This document shows positions 43,738-55,042 of a stretch of 64,000 nt of DNA, piece after piece. The first letter of the stretch is position 1. Every line of letters begins with the position of its first letter. The DNA comes from Marinobacter sp. MDS2 (GTDB taxonomy: Bacteria > Pseudomonadota > Gammaproteobacteria > Pseudomonadales > Oleiphilaceae), in the NCBI RefSeq assembly GCF_030718085.1, contig NZ_JAVAJF010000001.1:1488001-1552000 (forward strand). Direction: 5' to 3'. The notes beneath the pieces are model-generated. The model made no database searches. It was not told the origin of the DNA and was given only the letters and a program-made list of their open reading frames with translations. The position numbers were made by a program, and so were the translations under genes.

Positions 43738-44982
43738 TCAGTTTGCCCGGCCCCTCCGCCAGACTTCGAAGCGCGCAACCGCGCGAATCAACATAGGGTA
43801 AGCCACTTCACCACCCGCAATCATGCGGGCCACTTCCAATTCCCGCTCTCCGACACTCACCAAGCGGCCCTCGACCGTTTTCCCGTTCGAAAGCGTGACC
43901 CGCACGGTTTGCCCTTGCCACAAACTGGCATTTTCCACAGGCTCTGCAAACCACTGAGGCCGGCTCGATGTTTCCGGGTGAGTAACGGGCTCATAGGCTT
44001 CGGGAGCCACTTCCGGCACGGCTGGCTGGATTCGGGTCAAATAAACATCCGGAACCTGAGCGCCGTTGTACGTAACCGGCCAAGCGGCTTGCGGGTTCTC
44101 GCCGGCGCGAACCGGAACACCGAACGCCTCACTGCCGGGGTTAACCCGGAACTGGAGCTCGCCGCCTTCGGTCAACCATTGGCGGTACAGGGCAATCAAC
44201 TGTGCACTCGCTTGATAACCCCGGCCCTCCAATGCTCGCGCCAAAGCTTTGGCCGCGGTCACGCTCCACTCATTGACGGTAAGCCCCGTTTCCCGGGAGC
44301 AGTACGCCGAAATACGTCGCATCAACCCTCCGTCCCGCAGGGTGACGTCGGCCGGCTGATCGCGGCCGGAAATGTCGAGACCATCTCGGAAGACGTTCAA
44401 ACGCGCGCCAGGCCAATTCAGCTCCAGGCTGCCCATTTCCAGGGTGTGCAATTCCGCCTGCAGGCCGTCCCGGTTTTGCGTCAACCGGAAATCGCCTCCG
44501 ATCGAATCAATGCCCATGCGTTTCAGGTCGCCGCTGCCCAGATGCTGCCTGGGATCGGGCGCACAGGCTAAAGCAATCAACGGAGACTTGGTTGACGACG
44601 CCTCAACATCTTCGGTCACCCAGTTGCGGAACATCGTAGGCTCAAGAGCCATGTGCGCCTGTTCGACAACCAAGGTCCAGTCACCTGTAACGGCCTGGGG
44701 ATTAGCCAGCCCGGTCACCAGTGCAACCGGAGATTGCGCATCAAACTCAACCAGCCCCAGACTCAGGGGCTGGGTCAGTCTGAAATCGAGCCAGCTGGCC
44801 TCTCTCAGCAACAGGCGACCGTCCAGCGCCGAACCGATCTGCCCCCGTTCAAGAACACCGATGCTGGACAGTTCGGTACGCGCTTCCGCTAACCGCTGAT
44901 CCGCCAGCCACCAGACACCGGCTTTGTAGCCGGCAAAAGCGAGCAAACTGAATACAACAAGCAAAGACAGCAGACGCTTCAT
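43738..44982 (-). CDS. Unknown membrane-anchored protein between argE and argB
   Basis: A 414-residue protein with an N-terminal hydrophobic segment (LLSLLVVFSLLAFAGYKAGVWWL, about residues 4-26), probably an uncleaved membrane anchor. A beta-rich extracytoplasmic domain follows, with cysteines at about 159 and 254. The C-terminal part (LWQGQTVRVTLSNGKTVEGR, then a pattern LVSVGERELEVARMIAGGEVAYP) looks like a small SH3- or Sm-like barrel. I do not recognise a family. Its place among arg genes may be structural rather than functional. Confidence 0.65.
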   Translation of the reverse strand: MKRLLSLLVVFSLLAFAGYKAGVWWLADQRLAEARTELSSIGVLERGQIGSALDGRLLLREASWLDFRLTQPLSLGLVEFDAQSPVALVTGLANPQAVTGDWTLVVEQAHMALEPTMFRNWVTEDVEASSTKSPLIALACAPDPRQHLGSGDLKRMGIDSIGGDFRLTQNRDGLQAELHTLEMGSLELNWPGARLNVFRDGLDISGRDQPADVTLRDGGLMRRISAYCSRETGLTVNEWSVTAAKALARALEGRGYQASAQLIALYRQWLTEGGELQFRVNPGSEAFGVPVRAGENPQAAWPVTYNGAQVPDVYLTRIQPAVPEVAPEAYEPVTHPETSSRPQWFAEPVENASLWQGQTVRVTLSNGKTVEGRLVSVGERELEVARMIAGGEVAYPMLIRAVARFEVWRRGRAN

Positions 44983-45005
44983 CCAATGGCTCCGGGTCAG
45001 GCAGT

Positions 45006-45935
<930 letters not shown>

Positions 45936-45941
45936 TTAAAG

Positions 45942-48575
45942 TCAGAAACTTGCGACCAGGTCCGGCGCAGCCTTCTGCAATTGCTCCCGGAACACGGTCT
46001 TGATCCGTTCCAGAGCCTCTTCGGTTTCTGCCTCGAAGCGCAGCACCAGAACAGGCGTGGTATTGGAGGCCCGGCACAGGCCCCAACCGTCAGGGTAATC
46101 CACGCGAATGCCGTCGATGTCGCTGACGTTACCATCACCGAAATCGCCCAGCTCGCCAAAGCGTTCAATGATCGCGAATTTATCGCTTTCCGTCACCTCG
46201 AGATTCAGCTCCGGGGTACTAAGATCTTCCGGAAAATCGTCAAATACTTCGTCGCTGTGGCGGTCTTCAATGCCCAGAATTTCCAGTAGCCGCGCCGCCG
46301 AATACAGACCGTCGTCAAAACCGTACCAGCGCTCACCAAAGAACACGTGACCGCTGAGTTCACCGGCCAGCAATGCACCGGTTTCCTTCATTTTGGCCTT
46401 CATCAGGGAATGGCCACTTTTCCACATAACAGGGCGGCCGCCGGCCTCGGAAATGACTCCCGCCAAACGACGGCTGCATTTCACATCGTACAGCACATCG
46501 GCCCCGGGGTTACGGGACACCACATCCCGGGCAAACAACATCATCAGCCGGTCCGGCCAGATGATTTTACCTTTGTTGCTCACCACACCGAGGCGATCTC
46601 CGTCGCCATCAAAGGCCACACCAAGATCGGCGCCAACTTCCTGGACCTTGGCAATCAGATCCTGCAAATTCTCAGGTTTGCCGGGGTCCGGGTGGTGGTT
46701 CGGGAAGTCGCCGTCAATGTCGCAATACAGCGGCACCACTTCGCACCCCAACTCTTCAACAAGAATGGGCGCCAGTTCACCGGCAATACCATTACCGGCA
46801 TCCACCACCACTTTAAGCGGCGCTGCCACGGCAATATCGCTGACAATGCGATCCAGGTAAGCCCGGCGGACATCGTCTCCGGTCTGTTCGCCCTGCCCGG
46901 AGGTGAAATCACCGGTCTGGATGCGCTGATAGAGCTTCTGGATCGCATCACCGGAAAGCGTTTCGCCCCCCAACATGATCTTCAGACCGTTATAGTTGGC
47001 CGGGTTATGGCTCCCGGTTACCATGACACCCGAACCGGTGTTCAAGTGATGGGTGGCAAAGTACAGCACCGGAGTGGGCACCGCACCCACACGTATCACG
47101 TTGCAGCCAGCCGACATCACGCCTTTTGCCAAGGCGTCAGCCAATTCGGGGCTGGAGTGGCGGCCGTCGTAACCAATACACAAAGAGGCGACACCCCGCT
47201 CCGTGGCCTCTGAGCCAATCGCCTGACCAATGATTTCCACCACGCCGGCTGACAGAGTTTCTCCCACAATGCCCCGGATATCGTACGCCCGGAAGATTTC
47301 GGCTTCGACCTGAACATCCGGCACCGTATTTTCCAGCACATCAGGAATGTCTTCATCGAACAGGGGCGCATCGGAACTGCCAAGCCCCAGCACATCATCG
47401 TCGCCGTCGAGCATGTCCATGCCCAGCGAATTATCGCTTTCAAACAGGGGTTCGGATGTTTCGCCCGGCTGCGCGGCCGGCGCGGAAGCTGCTTTCGGGG
47501 CAGCCGTACCTTTTGCCTGCGATACGCGCTTCTCTACCACCTGAGACACTCGGGACAACACTTCTCCGGTTGACGCGACCATGTCCCAGCGCGTGCTGGG
47601 TAATTTCTGACGTTCACCACTGAACACTTTATAAGCCCATTGCGTCATCGCGCTGACGTCTTCGCGTACGCTTCGTTGAGCCTTCCCTAACAATATCCAC
47701 ACGATCGCTGCTGCCACCAGCACAGGAACCAAGACCAACAGTGCCAATAAAACCGGGCTGACAGGAGGTGCCGGGGTCATGCCGGGCTGATACACCACGT
47801 TCCAGTCCGGATTCACCAGAGGGCGTGATACCTCGGGGCCGCTGCCATTGCCTATGCTGATGACCGGGCGTGCACTACCCGCCGCGCTCTGCACCAACGC
47901 CAGCCGCCCGCCCAGAGTCTGGTTGCCGACTTGCAGCCAGGGCGCCAAATGATCGGCTTTGAACACAACCAGAACGGTTCCGACCACCGCATTGCTGACG
48001 GAGCTTCTCACCGGTGCGGCGAATTGCAGGTACCACTGGTTGTTCCGCGGGAAGGCATCAGGCAGCATCGGTTGGCCATTCTCCGCCCGCCGCGCCAATT
48101 CCAGCCCGGCAAAACCAAGCAGCGTCTCGCTGTTCCCGGTTCTCGGAATACCCCGCCGCGGAAACACGAACACCGCAGCGGCTCCGTTTACAGCCGATTC
48201 CAGCTGGCTGGACAGCGCCCTCAGATCCGATTCGCCGGACACTCTGTCGATCACGAACTGCTGATTAGCCACTGCCTGAGTCTGCCCTTGCAGAGCTTTC
48301 AGATAATGATTCAGCCGGTGTTGCGCGCTGGCCACCTCCACGCTTACAGCGTGGTCAAAATCTTTCTTCGCAACGGGCACCGAAACCAGAAAATGCAGCA
48401 AGGCCGTCGAAATCACACCGGCAAGGACCACCACCAACGCCTGCGTAACCGCTACCGAACTGAGTTTTTTCAGTCCGTTGCCGGCTCGGCCGCGTTTTGC
48501 TTTGCCTTCCGGTACGGCCGTTACCGGCTGTTCTTCGGCGGCATCGTTGTTGGTCTTTTTCTTACCGAATTTCAT
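45942..48575 (-). CDS. algC: Phosphomannomutase/phosphoglucomutase with membrane N-terminus
   Basis: A protein of 877 residues. The N-terminal 380 residues hold two hydrophobic segments (near 42-68 and about 280-305) flanking a periplasmic, sensor-like domain. A linker rich in Ala and acidic residues follows, then the mutase from about residue 430, with the phosphoserine loop TGSHNPANY at S522 and the metal loop DGDGDRLG. AlgC interconverts sugar 1- and 6-phosphates for alginate, LPS and other polymers. The classic AlgC is about 463 residues, so this is the extended form. Start ATG 48575 is preferred for its GGGA; 48587 is an alternative. Confidence 0.88.
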   Translation of the reverse strand: MKFGKKKTNNDAAEEQPVTAVPEGKAKRGRAGNGLKKLSSVAVTQALVVVLAGVISTALLHFLVSVPVAKKDFDHAVSVEVASAQHRLNHYLKALQGQTQAVANQQFVIDRVSGESDLRALSSQLESAVNGAAAVFVFPRRGIPRTGNSETLLGFAGLELARRAENGQPMLPDAFPRNNQWYLQFAAPVRSSVSNAVVGTVLVVFKADHLAPWLQVGNQTLGGRLALVQSAAGSARPVISIGNGSGPEVSRPLVNPDWNVVYQPGMTPAPPVSPVLLALLVLVPVLVAAAIVWILLGKAQRSVREDVSAMTQWAYKVFSGERQKLPSTRWDMVASTGEVLSRVSQVVEKRVSQAKGTAAPKAASAPAAQPGETSEPLFESDNSLGMDMLDGDDDVLGLGSSDAPLFDEDIPDVLENTVPDVQVEAEIFRAYDIRGIVGETLSAGVVEIIGQAIGSEATERGVASLCIGYDGRHSSPELADALAKGVMSAGCNVIRVGAVPTPVLYFATHHLNTGSGVMVTGSHNPANYNGLKIMLGGETLSGDAIQKLYQRIQTGDFTSGQGEQTGDDVRRAYLDRIVSDIAVAAPLKVVVDAGNGIAGELAPILVEELGCEVVPLYCDIDGDFPNHHPDPGKPENLQDLIAKVQEVGADLGVAFDGDGDRLGVVSNKGKIIWPDRLMMLFARDVVSRNPGADVLYDVKCSRRLAGVISEAGGRPVMWKSGHSLMKAKMKETGALLAGELSGHVFFGERWYGFDDGLYSAARLLEILGIEDRHSDEVFDDFPEDLSTPELNLEVTESDKFAIIERFGELGDFGDGNVSDIDGIRVDYPDGWGLCRASNTTPVLVLRFEAETEEALERIKTVFREQLQKAAPDLVASF

Positions 48576-48672
48576 AGTGCATCCCATCGTTATTTTCTTG
48601 TTCCGGACAAACACTTGCCTTCGCAGTATAGTCGTCAGACTTTCGACGCGCCGCCATCAGGCGGCCACCGAA

Positions 48673-49134
48673 TCAGCGAGTTCCTGTCGAGCCAAAACCG
48701 CCTTCGCCGCGATCACTGGCATCAAACTCGGACACCACTTCAAAATCTGCCTGTACCACCGGCACCAACACCATCTGCGCCAGGCGCTCACCAATTTCGA
48801 TGGTGAATTCGGTCTGACCGCGGTTCCAGCACGACACCATCAGTTCGCCTTGGTAATCCGAGTCGATCAACCCCACCAGATTGCCCAACACAATGCCGTG
48901 CTTATGGCCCAAACCGCTACGAGGCAGGATCATGGCAGCCAGCGCAGGGTCGGCTATATGTACCGACAACCCAGTTGGAATCAAATGAGTGTCACCGGGA
49001 GCGACGGTAAGAGGCTCTTTCAGGCAGGCGCGCAGATCCAGACCGGCAGATCCTTCGGTTGCATACTCAGGGAACGGAATTTCTGAACCAATACGATCAT
49101 CCAGAATTCTTACCTGCAGTTTTTTTCGCGTCAT
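48673..49134 (-). CDS. dut: dUTP diphosphatase
   Basis: A 153-residue trimeric dUTPase that hydrolyses dUTP and protects DNA from uracil. The five family motifs are visible: [48 protein letters not shown] and the C-terminal [10 protein letters not shown] arm. Its start overlaps the coaBC stop by one base (TAATG), so it is translated with coaBC. Confidence 0.95.
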   Translation of the reverse strand: MTRKKLQVRILDDRIGSEIPFPEYATEGSAGLDLRACLKEPLTVAPGDTHLIPTGLSVHIADPALAAMILPRSGLGHKHGIVLGNLVGLIDSDYQGELMVSCWNRGQTEFTIEIGERLAQMVLVPVVQADFEVVSEFDASDRGEGGFGSTGTR

Positions 49135-50345
49135 TACTTGTCGGCCTTCTTGCTGTGTTCTTCAATGAGCGCCACCAACCGGGTGGCAATGGTTTGTTTG
49201 CTCTCGGGGCCGATGGACTCCTCTCCGTCTGGCCAAAAAACGGTGACTGCATTCTGATCACTGTTGAAGCCTAGCCCGGGGGCGGATACGTCATTGGCCA
49301 CAATCATCTGCAGTTTTTTGCGCTGCATTTTATCCATCGCGTAGCGCGCGACGTCGGTGGTTTCAGCGGCAAAGCCCACGGTAAATGGTGCATCAGGCCT
49401 GGCGGCGATGGTGGCCAAAGTATCCGGGTTGCGCACCAGCGACAGGCTCATCTCATCGTTGGTTTTCTTGATCTTGTCTCCGGCGCAGGACTCGGGCCGG
49501 TAATCGGCCACTGCGGCGGTGGCAATAAAGACATCGCAGCCCTCGCTGACGGCTTGTTGCGATGCCTGCAACATATCTTCAGCGGTGACCACAGAACGCA
49601 TCTTTACACCCTCGGGGGCTGACAAATTCACCGGACCACTGACCAAGGTCACCTCTGCACCCGCGGCCACCGCCGCCCGTGCAATGGCGTAGCCCATTTT
49701 GCCGGAGCTGTGATTGGAGATGTAACGCACCGGATCGATCGGCTCCCGCGTGGGGCCGGCGGTAATTACGAATCGCTTACCGGCGAGCGGTCCGGTTGGC
49801 TGTGGCACCTGCTCGGTCAGAATCAACGTGGCGAGCGCAGAAGGCTCCAGCATTCTTCCGGGACCGGTGTCTCCACACGCTTGTTCGCCCTGATCCGGGC
49901 CCCAAATCGTCATTTGCGGGTCTTCTGACAATAACCGGAGGTTGCGCTGGGTACGGTGATTTTTCCACATGGCCTGATTCATGGCCGGTGCTACCGCGAT
50001 GGGCGCTTCGGTGGCGCAGCACACGGTTGTGAGCAGATCGTCAGCCATGCCATGAGCCAATCGAGCCAGAAAGTCAGCAGAGGCTGGCGCAATCACCACC
50101 TGATCGGCCCATTTTGCCAGTTCAATATGGCCCATACCGGCTTCGGCTTCCGGGTCCAATAATGATGTACGCACGGGCTCGCCGCTCAAGGCCTGAAACG
50201 TCAGCGGGGTGACGAAGGCTTCAGCCCCCTGAGTCATGATCACACGAACGTCCAGCCCGGCTTTTTTCAGCTGCCGAACCAGTTCGGCACTTTTGTAGGC
50301 GGCGATGCCACCGGTGATTCCCAGCAGTATTCGTCTGACGGCCAT
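49134..50345 (-). CDS. coaBC: Phosphopantothenoylcysteine decarboxylase/synthase
   Basis: A 403-residue bifunctional enzyme of CoA synthesis. The N-terminal CoaC domain is flavin-dependent ([30 protein letters not shown]). The C-terminal CoaB domain makes phosphopantothenoylcysteine ([38 protein letters not shown]). I chose the ATG at 50345; an upstream extension into the radC promoter region is not supported. It is divergent from radC, with 176 nt between the starts. Confidence 0.94.
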   Translation of the reverse strand: MAVRRILLGITGGIAAYKSAELVRQLKKAGLDVRVIMTQGAEAFVTPLTFQALSGEPVRTSLLDPEAEAGMGHIELAKWADQVVIAPASADFLARLAHGMADDLLTTVCCATEAPIAVAPAMNQAMWKNHRTQRNLRLLSEDPQMTIWGPDQGEQACGDTGPGRMLEPSALATLILTEQVPQPTGPLAGKRFVITAGPTREPIDPVRYISNHSSGKMGYAIARAAVAAGAEVTLVSGPVNLSAPEGVKMRSVVTAEDMLQASQQAVSEGCDVFIATAAVADYRPESCAGDKIKKTNDEMSLSLVRNPDTLATIAARPDAPFTVGFAAETTDVARYAMDKMQRKKLQMIVANDVSAPGLGFNSDQNAVTVFWPDGEESIGPESKQTIATRLVALIEEHSKKADK

Positions 50346-50521
50346 GAGGGCTCCGTAATCCCGTAAAATGAAAGACTTGTAAGATAGCATGCGAGCCCTG
50401 ACAGCGCAGCCTGCACGCACGATTGTTCCGTTTACCAAATGTTACCTTTTCGAGTACCCTTTGTAACTTTGAGAACCACGTGCAGGACGCACGGGTTAAC
50501 GACCACTCGCAAGGACGCAAT

Positions 50522-51196
50522 ATGAACGAACCCCATTGGCCCAACGACGAGCGGCCACGTGAACGTCTGCTTGCCCACGGTGCCGAATCTTTGTCGGATG
50601 CCGAACTCCTGGCGATATTTTTGCGCACCGGTACCGCCGGCATGCCGGTAATGGCCATGGCGCGCCACCTGATCGAAGAATTCTCAAGCCTGCGTGGCCT
50701 GATGACCGCCTCCCGCCGCCAGTTTTGCCAAGTAAAAGGTCTGGGCACTGCAAAATACGCGCAGGTGCAGGCCGCCATGGAAATGGCAAGACGGGTGATG
50801 GACGAACCGCTGCGCCAAGGCGATCCGCTGCGTTCACCCGCCGACACCCGACGCTTCCTGACCAGCCGCCTGGCCACGTATCCGCACGAGGTCTTCGCCG
50901 GCTTGTTTCTTGATAACCGCCATCGCGTTATTCAGTACCGCGAGCTGTTTCGGGGCACCATCGACGGCGCCGCCGTGTACCCGCGGGAAGTGGTCCGTCA
51001 GGCCCTGGAAGATAATGCAGCGGCGGTGATTTTCGCGCACAATCACCCGTCCGGAGTAGCAGAACCGAGTCAGGCGGACATTTCGCTGACCCGTCGCCTG
51101 AAAGAAGCTCTGGGGTTGGTCGATATCAGGGTTCTTGACCATATGGTTATCGGTCACGGTGAGGTAATATCCCTCGCTGAAAGAGGGTTGATGTAA
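50522..51196 (+). CDS. radC: RadC/JAMM-domain DNA repair-related protein
   Basis: A 224-residue RadC. The N-terminal helix-hairpin-helix region ([20 protein letters not shown]) is followed by a JAMM metalloprotease-like fold with [20 protein letters not shown] (HNHPSG and the later aspartate are the metal ligands). The role in repair is uncertain in the literature. The ATG at 50522 is taken; the long upstream extension covers the intergenic promoter. It precedes rpmB and rpmG, as in Pseudomonas. Confidence 0.93.
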   Translation: MNEPHWPNDERPRERLLAHGAESLSDAELLAIFLRTGTAGMPVMAMARHLIEEFSSLRGLMTASRRQFCQVKGLGTAKYAQVQAAMEMARRVMDEPLRQGDPLRSPADTRRFLTSRLATYPHEVFAGLFLDNRHRVIQYRELFRGTIDGAAVYPREVVRQALEDNAAAVIFAHNHPSGVAEPSQADISLTRRLKEALGLVDIRVLDHMVIGHGEVISLAERGLM

Positions 51197-51244
51197 CCGC
51201 CATGAGGTCGCCACCGAAAAACTGGCCAAAATCCCAACAATTTT

Positions 51245-51273
51245 TTGCGTTGGGCCCCCGGTTCTGGTATAAA
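51245..51273 (+). promoter_or_regulatory. Strong sigma-70 promoter before rpmB
   Basis: A -35 TTGCGT (51245-51250) and a -10 TATAAA (51268-51273) are separated by exactly 17 bases. It lies 142 nt before the ribosomal protein genes, which require strong expression. Confidence 0.7.
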
Positions 51274-51414
51274 AGCGTCCCTTTCTGGCGGTATCTGGCG
51301 TGTTGCGCCCAGTTTACAGGCGCGAACCGGTAGCAAAGTTAGCTCCGGAGCAACCAGAGACGCGTTAAATAACGAATTCGCATTGATAGACCAGTGCTCA
51401 GGTCGGAGGCATGT

Positions 51415-51651
51415 ATGTCCAGAGTTTGTCAGGTTACCGGTAAGCGTCCGGTTACCGGTAACAACGTATCCCACGCGATGAATCACACTCGTCGTCGTTT
51501 TCTGCCGAATCTGCAGAACCACCGTTTCTGGGTTGAGTCCGAGAAGCGTTTTGTGAAGCTGCGCGTATCCACCAAGGGCATGCGCATCATCGATAAAAAA
51601 GGTATTGACGCTGTACTGGCCGATCTTCGTGCCCGCGGCGAGAAATTTTAA
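51415..51651 (+). CDS. rpmB: 50S ribosomal protein L28
   Basis: A 78-residue L28 with the canonical start [20 protein letters not shown] and the [20 protein letters not shown] stretch. The ATG at 51415 follows CGGAGG. It is followed by rpmG after 11 nt, the usual pair. Confidence 0.97.
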   Translation: MSRVCQVTGKRPVTGNNVSHAMNHTRRRFLPNLQNHRFWVESEKRFVKLRVSTKGMRIIDKKGIDAVLADLRARGEKF

Positions 51652-51662
51652 GGAGCTGCATC

Positions 51663-51818
51663 ATGCGCGAAAAAATTAAGCTGGTATCGTCAGCAAACAC
51701 CGGTCACTTCTACACGACCATGAAGAACAAGCGTAACACCCCGGAAAAAATCGAGATCAAAAAGTACGATCCGGTTGTCCGTAAGCACGTTGCGTACAAG
51801 GAAGCCAAGATCAAGTAA
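51663..51818 (+). CDS. rpmG: 50S ribosomal protein L33
   Basis: A 51-residue L33 ([19 protein letters not shown], then [17 protein letters not shown]). AAGGAG lies before the ATG at 51663. It lacks the paired zinc cysteines of some L33 forms, so it is the zinc-free version. A terminator follows. Confidence 0.97.
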   Translation: MREKIKLVSSANTGHFYTTMKNKRNTPEKIEIKKYDPVVRKHVAYKEAKIK

Positions 51819-51835
51819 TTGGTCCTGCCTCCACG

Positions 51836-51866
51836 AAAAACCCGGCTCTCGAGCCGGGTTTTTTAT
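51836..51866. terminator. Bidirectional terminator after rpmG
   Basis: CCCGGCTC (51841-51848) pairs with GAGCCGGG (51851-51858), flanked by a run of A on the left and a run of T on the right. It serves rpmBG and, on the other strand, the transporter operon. Confidence 0.88.
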
Positions 51867-51884
51867 TGCCTGCAAGCCGGGTAA

Positions 51885-52931
51885 CTAGGACACCCTTGCC
51901 CCGCTTCCCTCTGTCGGCACCAAAGCTTTGGTCAGCTCGGTCATCGCAAGACGTCCGACCGGATGGCCGTCACGCACAACCCGAAACACCTGACTCACAT
52001 CGCCCCCCGATTTGGCCAGAACCGATTCCAGGTTATCCGTCTCGAGTACATCGCCGGCAAACGACTCCGCGTCGCTGACAGGCTCCATGACCGAACGCAC
52101 TCTCAATACCCGGGCGCGATTAATGTCGCTGATAAAATCGATGATGTATGGATCGTTCGGCTTCAACAATATGCCCTGAGGATCGCCCTGCTGCACCACC
52201 TCACCATCTTTAAGAATGACCAGATGGTCTGCCAGCTTCAGCGCTTCGTCCAGATCGTGGGTGATGAACACAATAGTCTTGTGCAGTTCTGCCTGCAATT
52301 CCAGCAACAGGTCCTGCATATCCGAGCGAATCAGCGGGTCAAGAGCCGAGAAGGCTTCATCCATCAGCATGACCGGGGAATTGGACACCAGAGCACGCGC
52401 AATTCCGACCCGCTGCTGCATACCGCCAGACAACTGGTGGGGATACTGCTCCTCGCTGCCCTCCAAACCAACACGGGCCAACCACTTGCGAGCCTCTTCT
52501 TCATAAGCTTCACGGCCCTGGCCGGAAATCTCCCAAGACAAACCGGCGTTTTCCAGCACCGTTTTATGAGGCAACAACGCAAACTTCTGAAACACCATGG
52601 ACATTTTCTGACGCCGCAATGCCCGCAAGCCGTCCTCTCCCAACGCCAGGACATCTTCACCATCGAACAGGATTTCGCCTGCGGTAGGTTCAATCAGGCG
52701 GTTGAGATGGCGAATCATCGTTGACTTCCCGGAACCGGACAAGCCCATGATGACGGTCACTTCGCCTTCATGCACATCCACATTGATGTCTTTGAGGCCA
52801 AGCACGTGCCCGTGCTCGTCTTGCAATCCGGCCTTGCTAACGCCCTGTTTCACATGCTCAAGAGCAACCTCCGGCTCTGGCCCAAAAATCTTGTACAAGT
52901 TGCGAATCGCGATTTTGACATGCTTTGCCAC
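51885..52931 (-). CDS. proV: Glycine betaine/choline-type ABC transporter, ATPase
   Basis: A 348-residue ProV-type ATPase. The Walker A is GLSGSGKST, the signature LSGGMQQRVGIARALV, the Walker B LMDEAFSALDPLIR, and a CBS-like tail (RVRSVMEPVSDAESFAGDV) that in relatives senses ionic strength. The start is GTG at 52931 with GAGG seven or eight bases upstream. It is the last gene of an X-W-V operon, an order known from choline/betaine importers such as ChoXWV. The precise substrate is not decidable. Confidence 0.92.
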   Translation of the reverse strand: MAKHVKIAIRNLYKIFGPEPEVALEHVKQGVSKAGLQDEHGHVLGLKDINVDVHEGEVTVIMGLSGSGKSTMIRHLNRLIEPTAGEILFDGEDVLALGEDGLRALRRQKMSMVFQKFALLPHKTVLENAGLSWEISGQGREAYEEEARKWLARVGLEGSEEQYPHQLSGGMQQRVGIARALVSNSPVMLMDEAFSALDPLIRSDMQDLLLELQAELHKTIVFITHDLDEALKLADHLVILKDGEVVQQGDPQGILLKPNDPYIIDFISDINRARVLRVRSVMEPVSDAESFAGDVLETDNLESVLAKSGGDVSQVFRVVRDGHPVGRLAMTELTKALVPTEGSGARVS

Positions 52932-52940
52932 GATACTGCC

Positions 52941-53975
52941 TCACTGTTTCTGTGCGGAATTGACCCGGGCCAGAGAGGCCTTGGTGACACGATCAAGTAT
53001 GACGGCCAGCAACACAATGCCAAGACCAGAAACCAGCCCCACACCCAACTCCAGGTTCCGAATGCCACGCAACACCAAGACGCCCAACCCCGGAGCAGAC
53101 ACCAGTGACGCAATCACCACCATCGCCAGACTCATCATGATGGTCTGATTCACGCCCGCCATAATATTCGGCAACGCCAACGGGATCTGGACCTTGAACA
53201 GCTTTTGCCGGGGCGTCATGCCGAACGCATCAGCGGCCTCAATCACCTCCTTGTCCACCAAACGAATGCCGAGATCGGTCAGCCGAACCACCGGCACGAT
53301 GGCATAGAGGATAATGGCAATGCCGTACAACTTGGATTCTGTCACGCTGAACAGAAAGATCAGCGGAATCAGGTACACGAACGGGGGCAAAGTCTGCAGC
53401 ATATCCAACACCGGTATCGTGCCTCGTTGCAACCAGTCATTTCTTGCCATGGCGATCCCTATCGGGACTCCGATCAAGACACACAAGAAGGCACAGACGA
53501 AGATAATGGCCAGGGTCTGCATCGCGTATTCGTAGTAATCAATAAAGGCCAGCAGGCCGATGGAGAACGCAACAAACGCTACCAGCCTCCAGGACTTGCT
53601 CACCAAAAACACCACCGCCAACATCACCGGAATCACAATCCACCACGGTGTGCTGAGCATGACGTAGAGCGAACCATCAAGAAACCAGCTCAGGGGCTGG
53701 GTGAGCGGGTCTAGCACCAGGCTCAGGCTGTCTTTGACTTCCAGAAAGCCTTGCTCGAGCCCTTTGGTGAGATCGCGGGATTTCGGGAACGCCGCGCACG
53801 ATTCGTTCAGCGCATCCATCGAGGGAAACGGCAAGTCCCACAGAGATTCGGATTCGGCATCCTTTCCTTTGCTCTTGGCCAGCAAGTCGGCCATGGATAA
53901 GGGGCCAGAGTTCTTATTTTGGCCACACCACTCCTTCAGACCCAAGTTTGAGAACAACCAGTCGTATGTTGCCAT
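52941..53975 (-). CDS. proW: Glycine betaine/choline-type ABC transporter, permease
   Basis: A 344-residue ProW-type permease. A hydrophilic N-terminus of about 105 residues precedes six hydrophobic segments. The EAA loop is IEAADAFGMTPRQKLFKVQI. The long N-terminal region is typical of ProW. It starts at 53975, 98 nt after the binding-protein stop, and the gene ends nine bases before proV. Confidence 0.92.
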   Translation of the reverse strand: MATYDWLFSNLGLKEWCGQNKNSGPLSMADLLAKSKGKDAESESLWDLPFPSMDALNESCAAFPKSRDLTKGLEQGFLEVKDSLSLVLDPLTQPLSWFLDGSLYVMLSTPWWIVIPVMLAVVFLVSKSWRLVAFVAFSIGLLAFIDYYEYAMQTLAIIFVCAFLCVLIGVPIGIAMARNDWLQRGTIPVLDMLQTLPPFVYLIPLIFLFSVTESKLYGIAIILYAIVPVVRLTDLGIRLVDKEVIEAADAFGMTPRQKLFKVQIPLALPNIMAGVNQTIMMSLAMVVIASLVSAPGLGVLVLRGIRNLELGVGLVSGLGIVLLAVILDRVTKASLARVNSAQKQ

Positions 53976-54073
53976 CGGCTATGCCTGTGTTAGAAAACCG
54001 TCGATAAGAAATGGGAGAATCGGTACATGCCCGGCTCACCTGACGGCGGTAAGCCAGGCAGTGGATGAGCGCT

Positions 54074-55042
54074 TTAGTCTCCTAGCACTCGGCTCAGACG
54101 CTTTCTGGCATCGTCATTCAGCCAGGAAGACCACTCTTCGCCATAATTGGTCAGGTAGTACACTGCGGCTTCCTCCGCCGTGGCGTTGTTGGCGTCCATC
54201 CATGCCAACAACGCACTCATGGTTTCGGTTTCAAAACTTAGCTGAGCCAGCATTTCCGCCACTTCTGGCTCGCGATCTTCGAAATCCGGCGTTACGGTGG
54301 TCAGCACCGTCGCAGCCGGAAATTCAGACACGGTAGGATTATCGGCATCGGGCGACTGGTTCTTCGCATGCACTTCTGGCTTGTACTCACCCAGTTTGAC
54401 CCGAGTCATGTCGAACTTGCCAAGCGGAACGGTTGGGCCCCAGTAATAGCCGAACCAAGGTTCCTGCTTCTGCACAGCAGATGCCATCGACGAAGCCAGG
54501 GTTTCACCCGAGCCGTGGTTGAACACATCGATACCAGCCGACTCAAGATCCAGCGCCCGAACCAGATTGTCGTTCGCTACACGGCAGCCCCAACCATCGG
54601 GGCAGTTGTTGAAGCGGCCACCCACCAGCTCAGGGTTGGCCATAATCCCTTCGATAGTGGCCAATTCCGGATGCTTCTCCGCCAGATAGGTCGGAATCCA
54701 CCAACCCTCAATACCGCCGGGCCTCAGCACTTTAGTGAGCGGCTTGATTTTCCCTTCAGCTTCCAACCGTTCGTAGGCTTCACCCGCCGAGTTTTTCCAA
54801 AGCTCGGTCACAATATCCGGCTCGCCGTTCTCGGCAACAGAGGTCACGGCTGGCACCGTGTCCGAGGGCACCACGGTCACCTCACAACCGTAGCCCTGCT
54901 CCATGATGAACTTGGCCACACTGGTCACCACCGTATTCGAGGCCCAGTTCATTTCCGTTATCGACACCTCGCCGCAATCGGCACTTGCCAGCGAAGGTAT
55001 CGTTAGGGCACAAAGCAATGCTGTATAGGAAAGCTTTCTCAT
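54074..55042 (-). CDS. proX: Glycine betaine/choline-type substrate-binding protein
   Basis: A 322-residue OpuAC-type periplasmic protein. A Sec signal (LSYTALLCALTIPSLASA) precedes CGEVSITEMNWASNTVVTSV, and aromatic residues that could form the quaternary-ammonium cage (WWIPTYL, EPWFGYYWGPT) are seen. It initiates the X-W-V operon. The 239 nt upstream, to the nuclease gene, are AT-rich and hold its promoter, but I see no clear motif. Confidence 0.9.
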   Translation of the reverse strand: MRKLSYTALLCALTIPSLASADCGEVSITEMNWASNTVVTSVAKFIMEQGYGCEVTVVPSDTVPAVTSVAENGEPDIVTELWKNSAGEAYERLEAEGKIKPLTKVLRPGGIEGWWIPTYLAEKHPELATIEGIMANPELVGGRFNNCPDGWGCRVANDNLVRALDLESAGIDVFNHGSGETLASSMASAVQKQEPWFGYYWGPTVPLGKFDMTRVKLGEYKPEVHAKNQSPDADNPTVSEFPAATVLTTVTPDFEDREPEVAEMLAQLSFETETMSALLAWMDANNATAEEAAVYYLTNYGEEWSSWLNDDARKRLSRVLGD

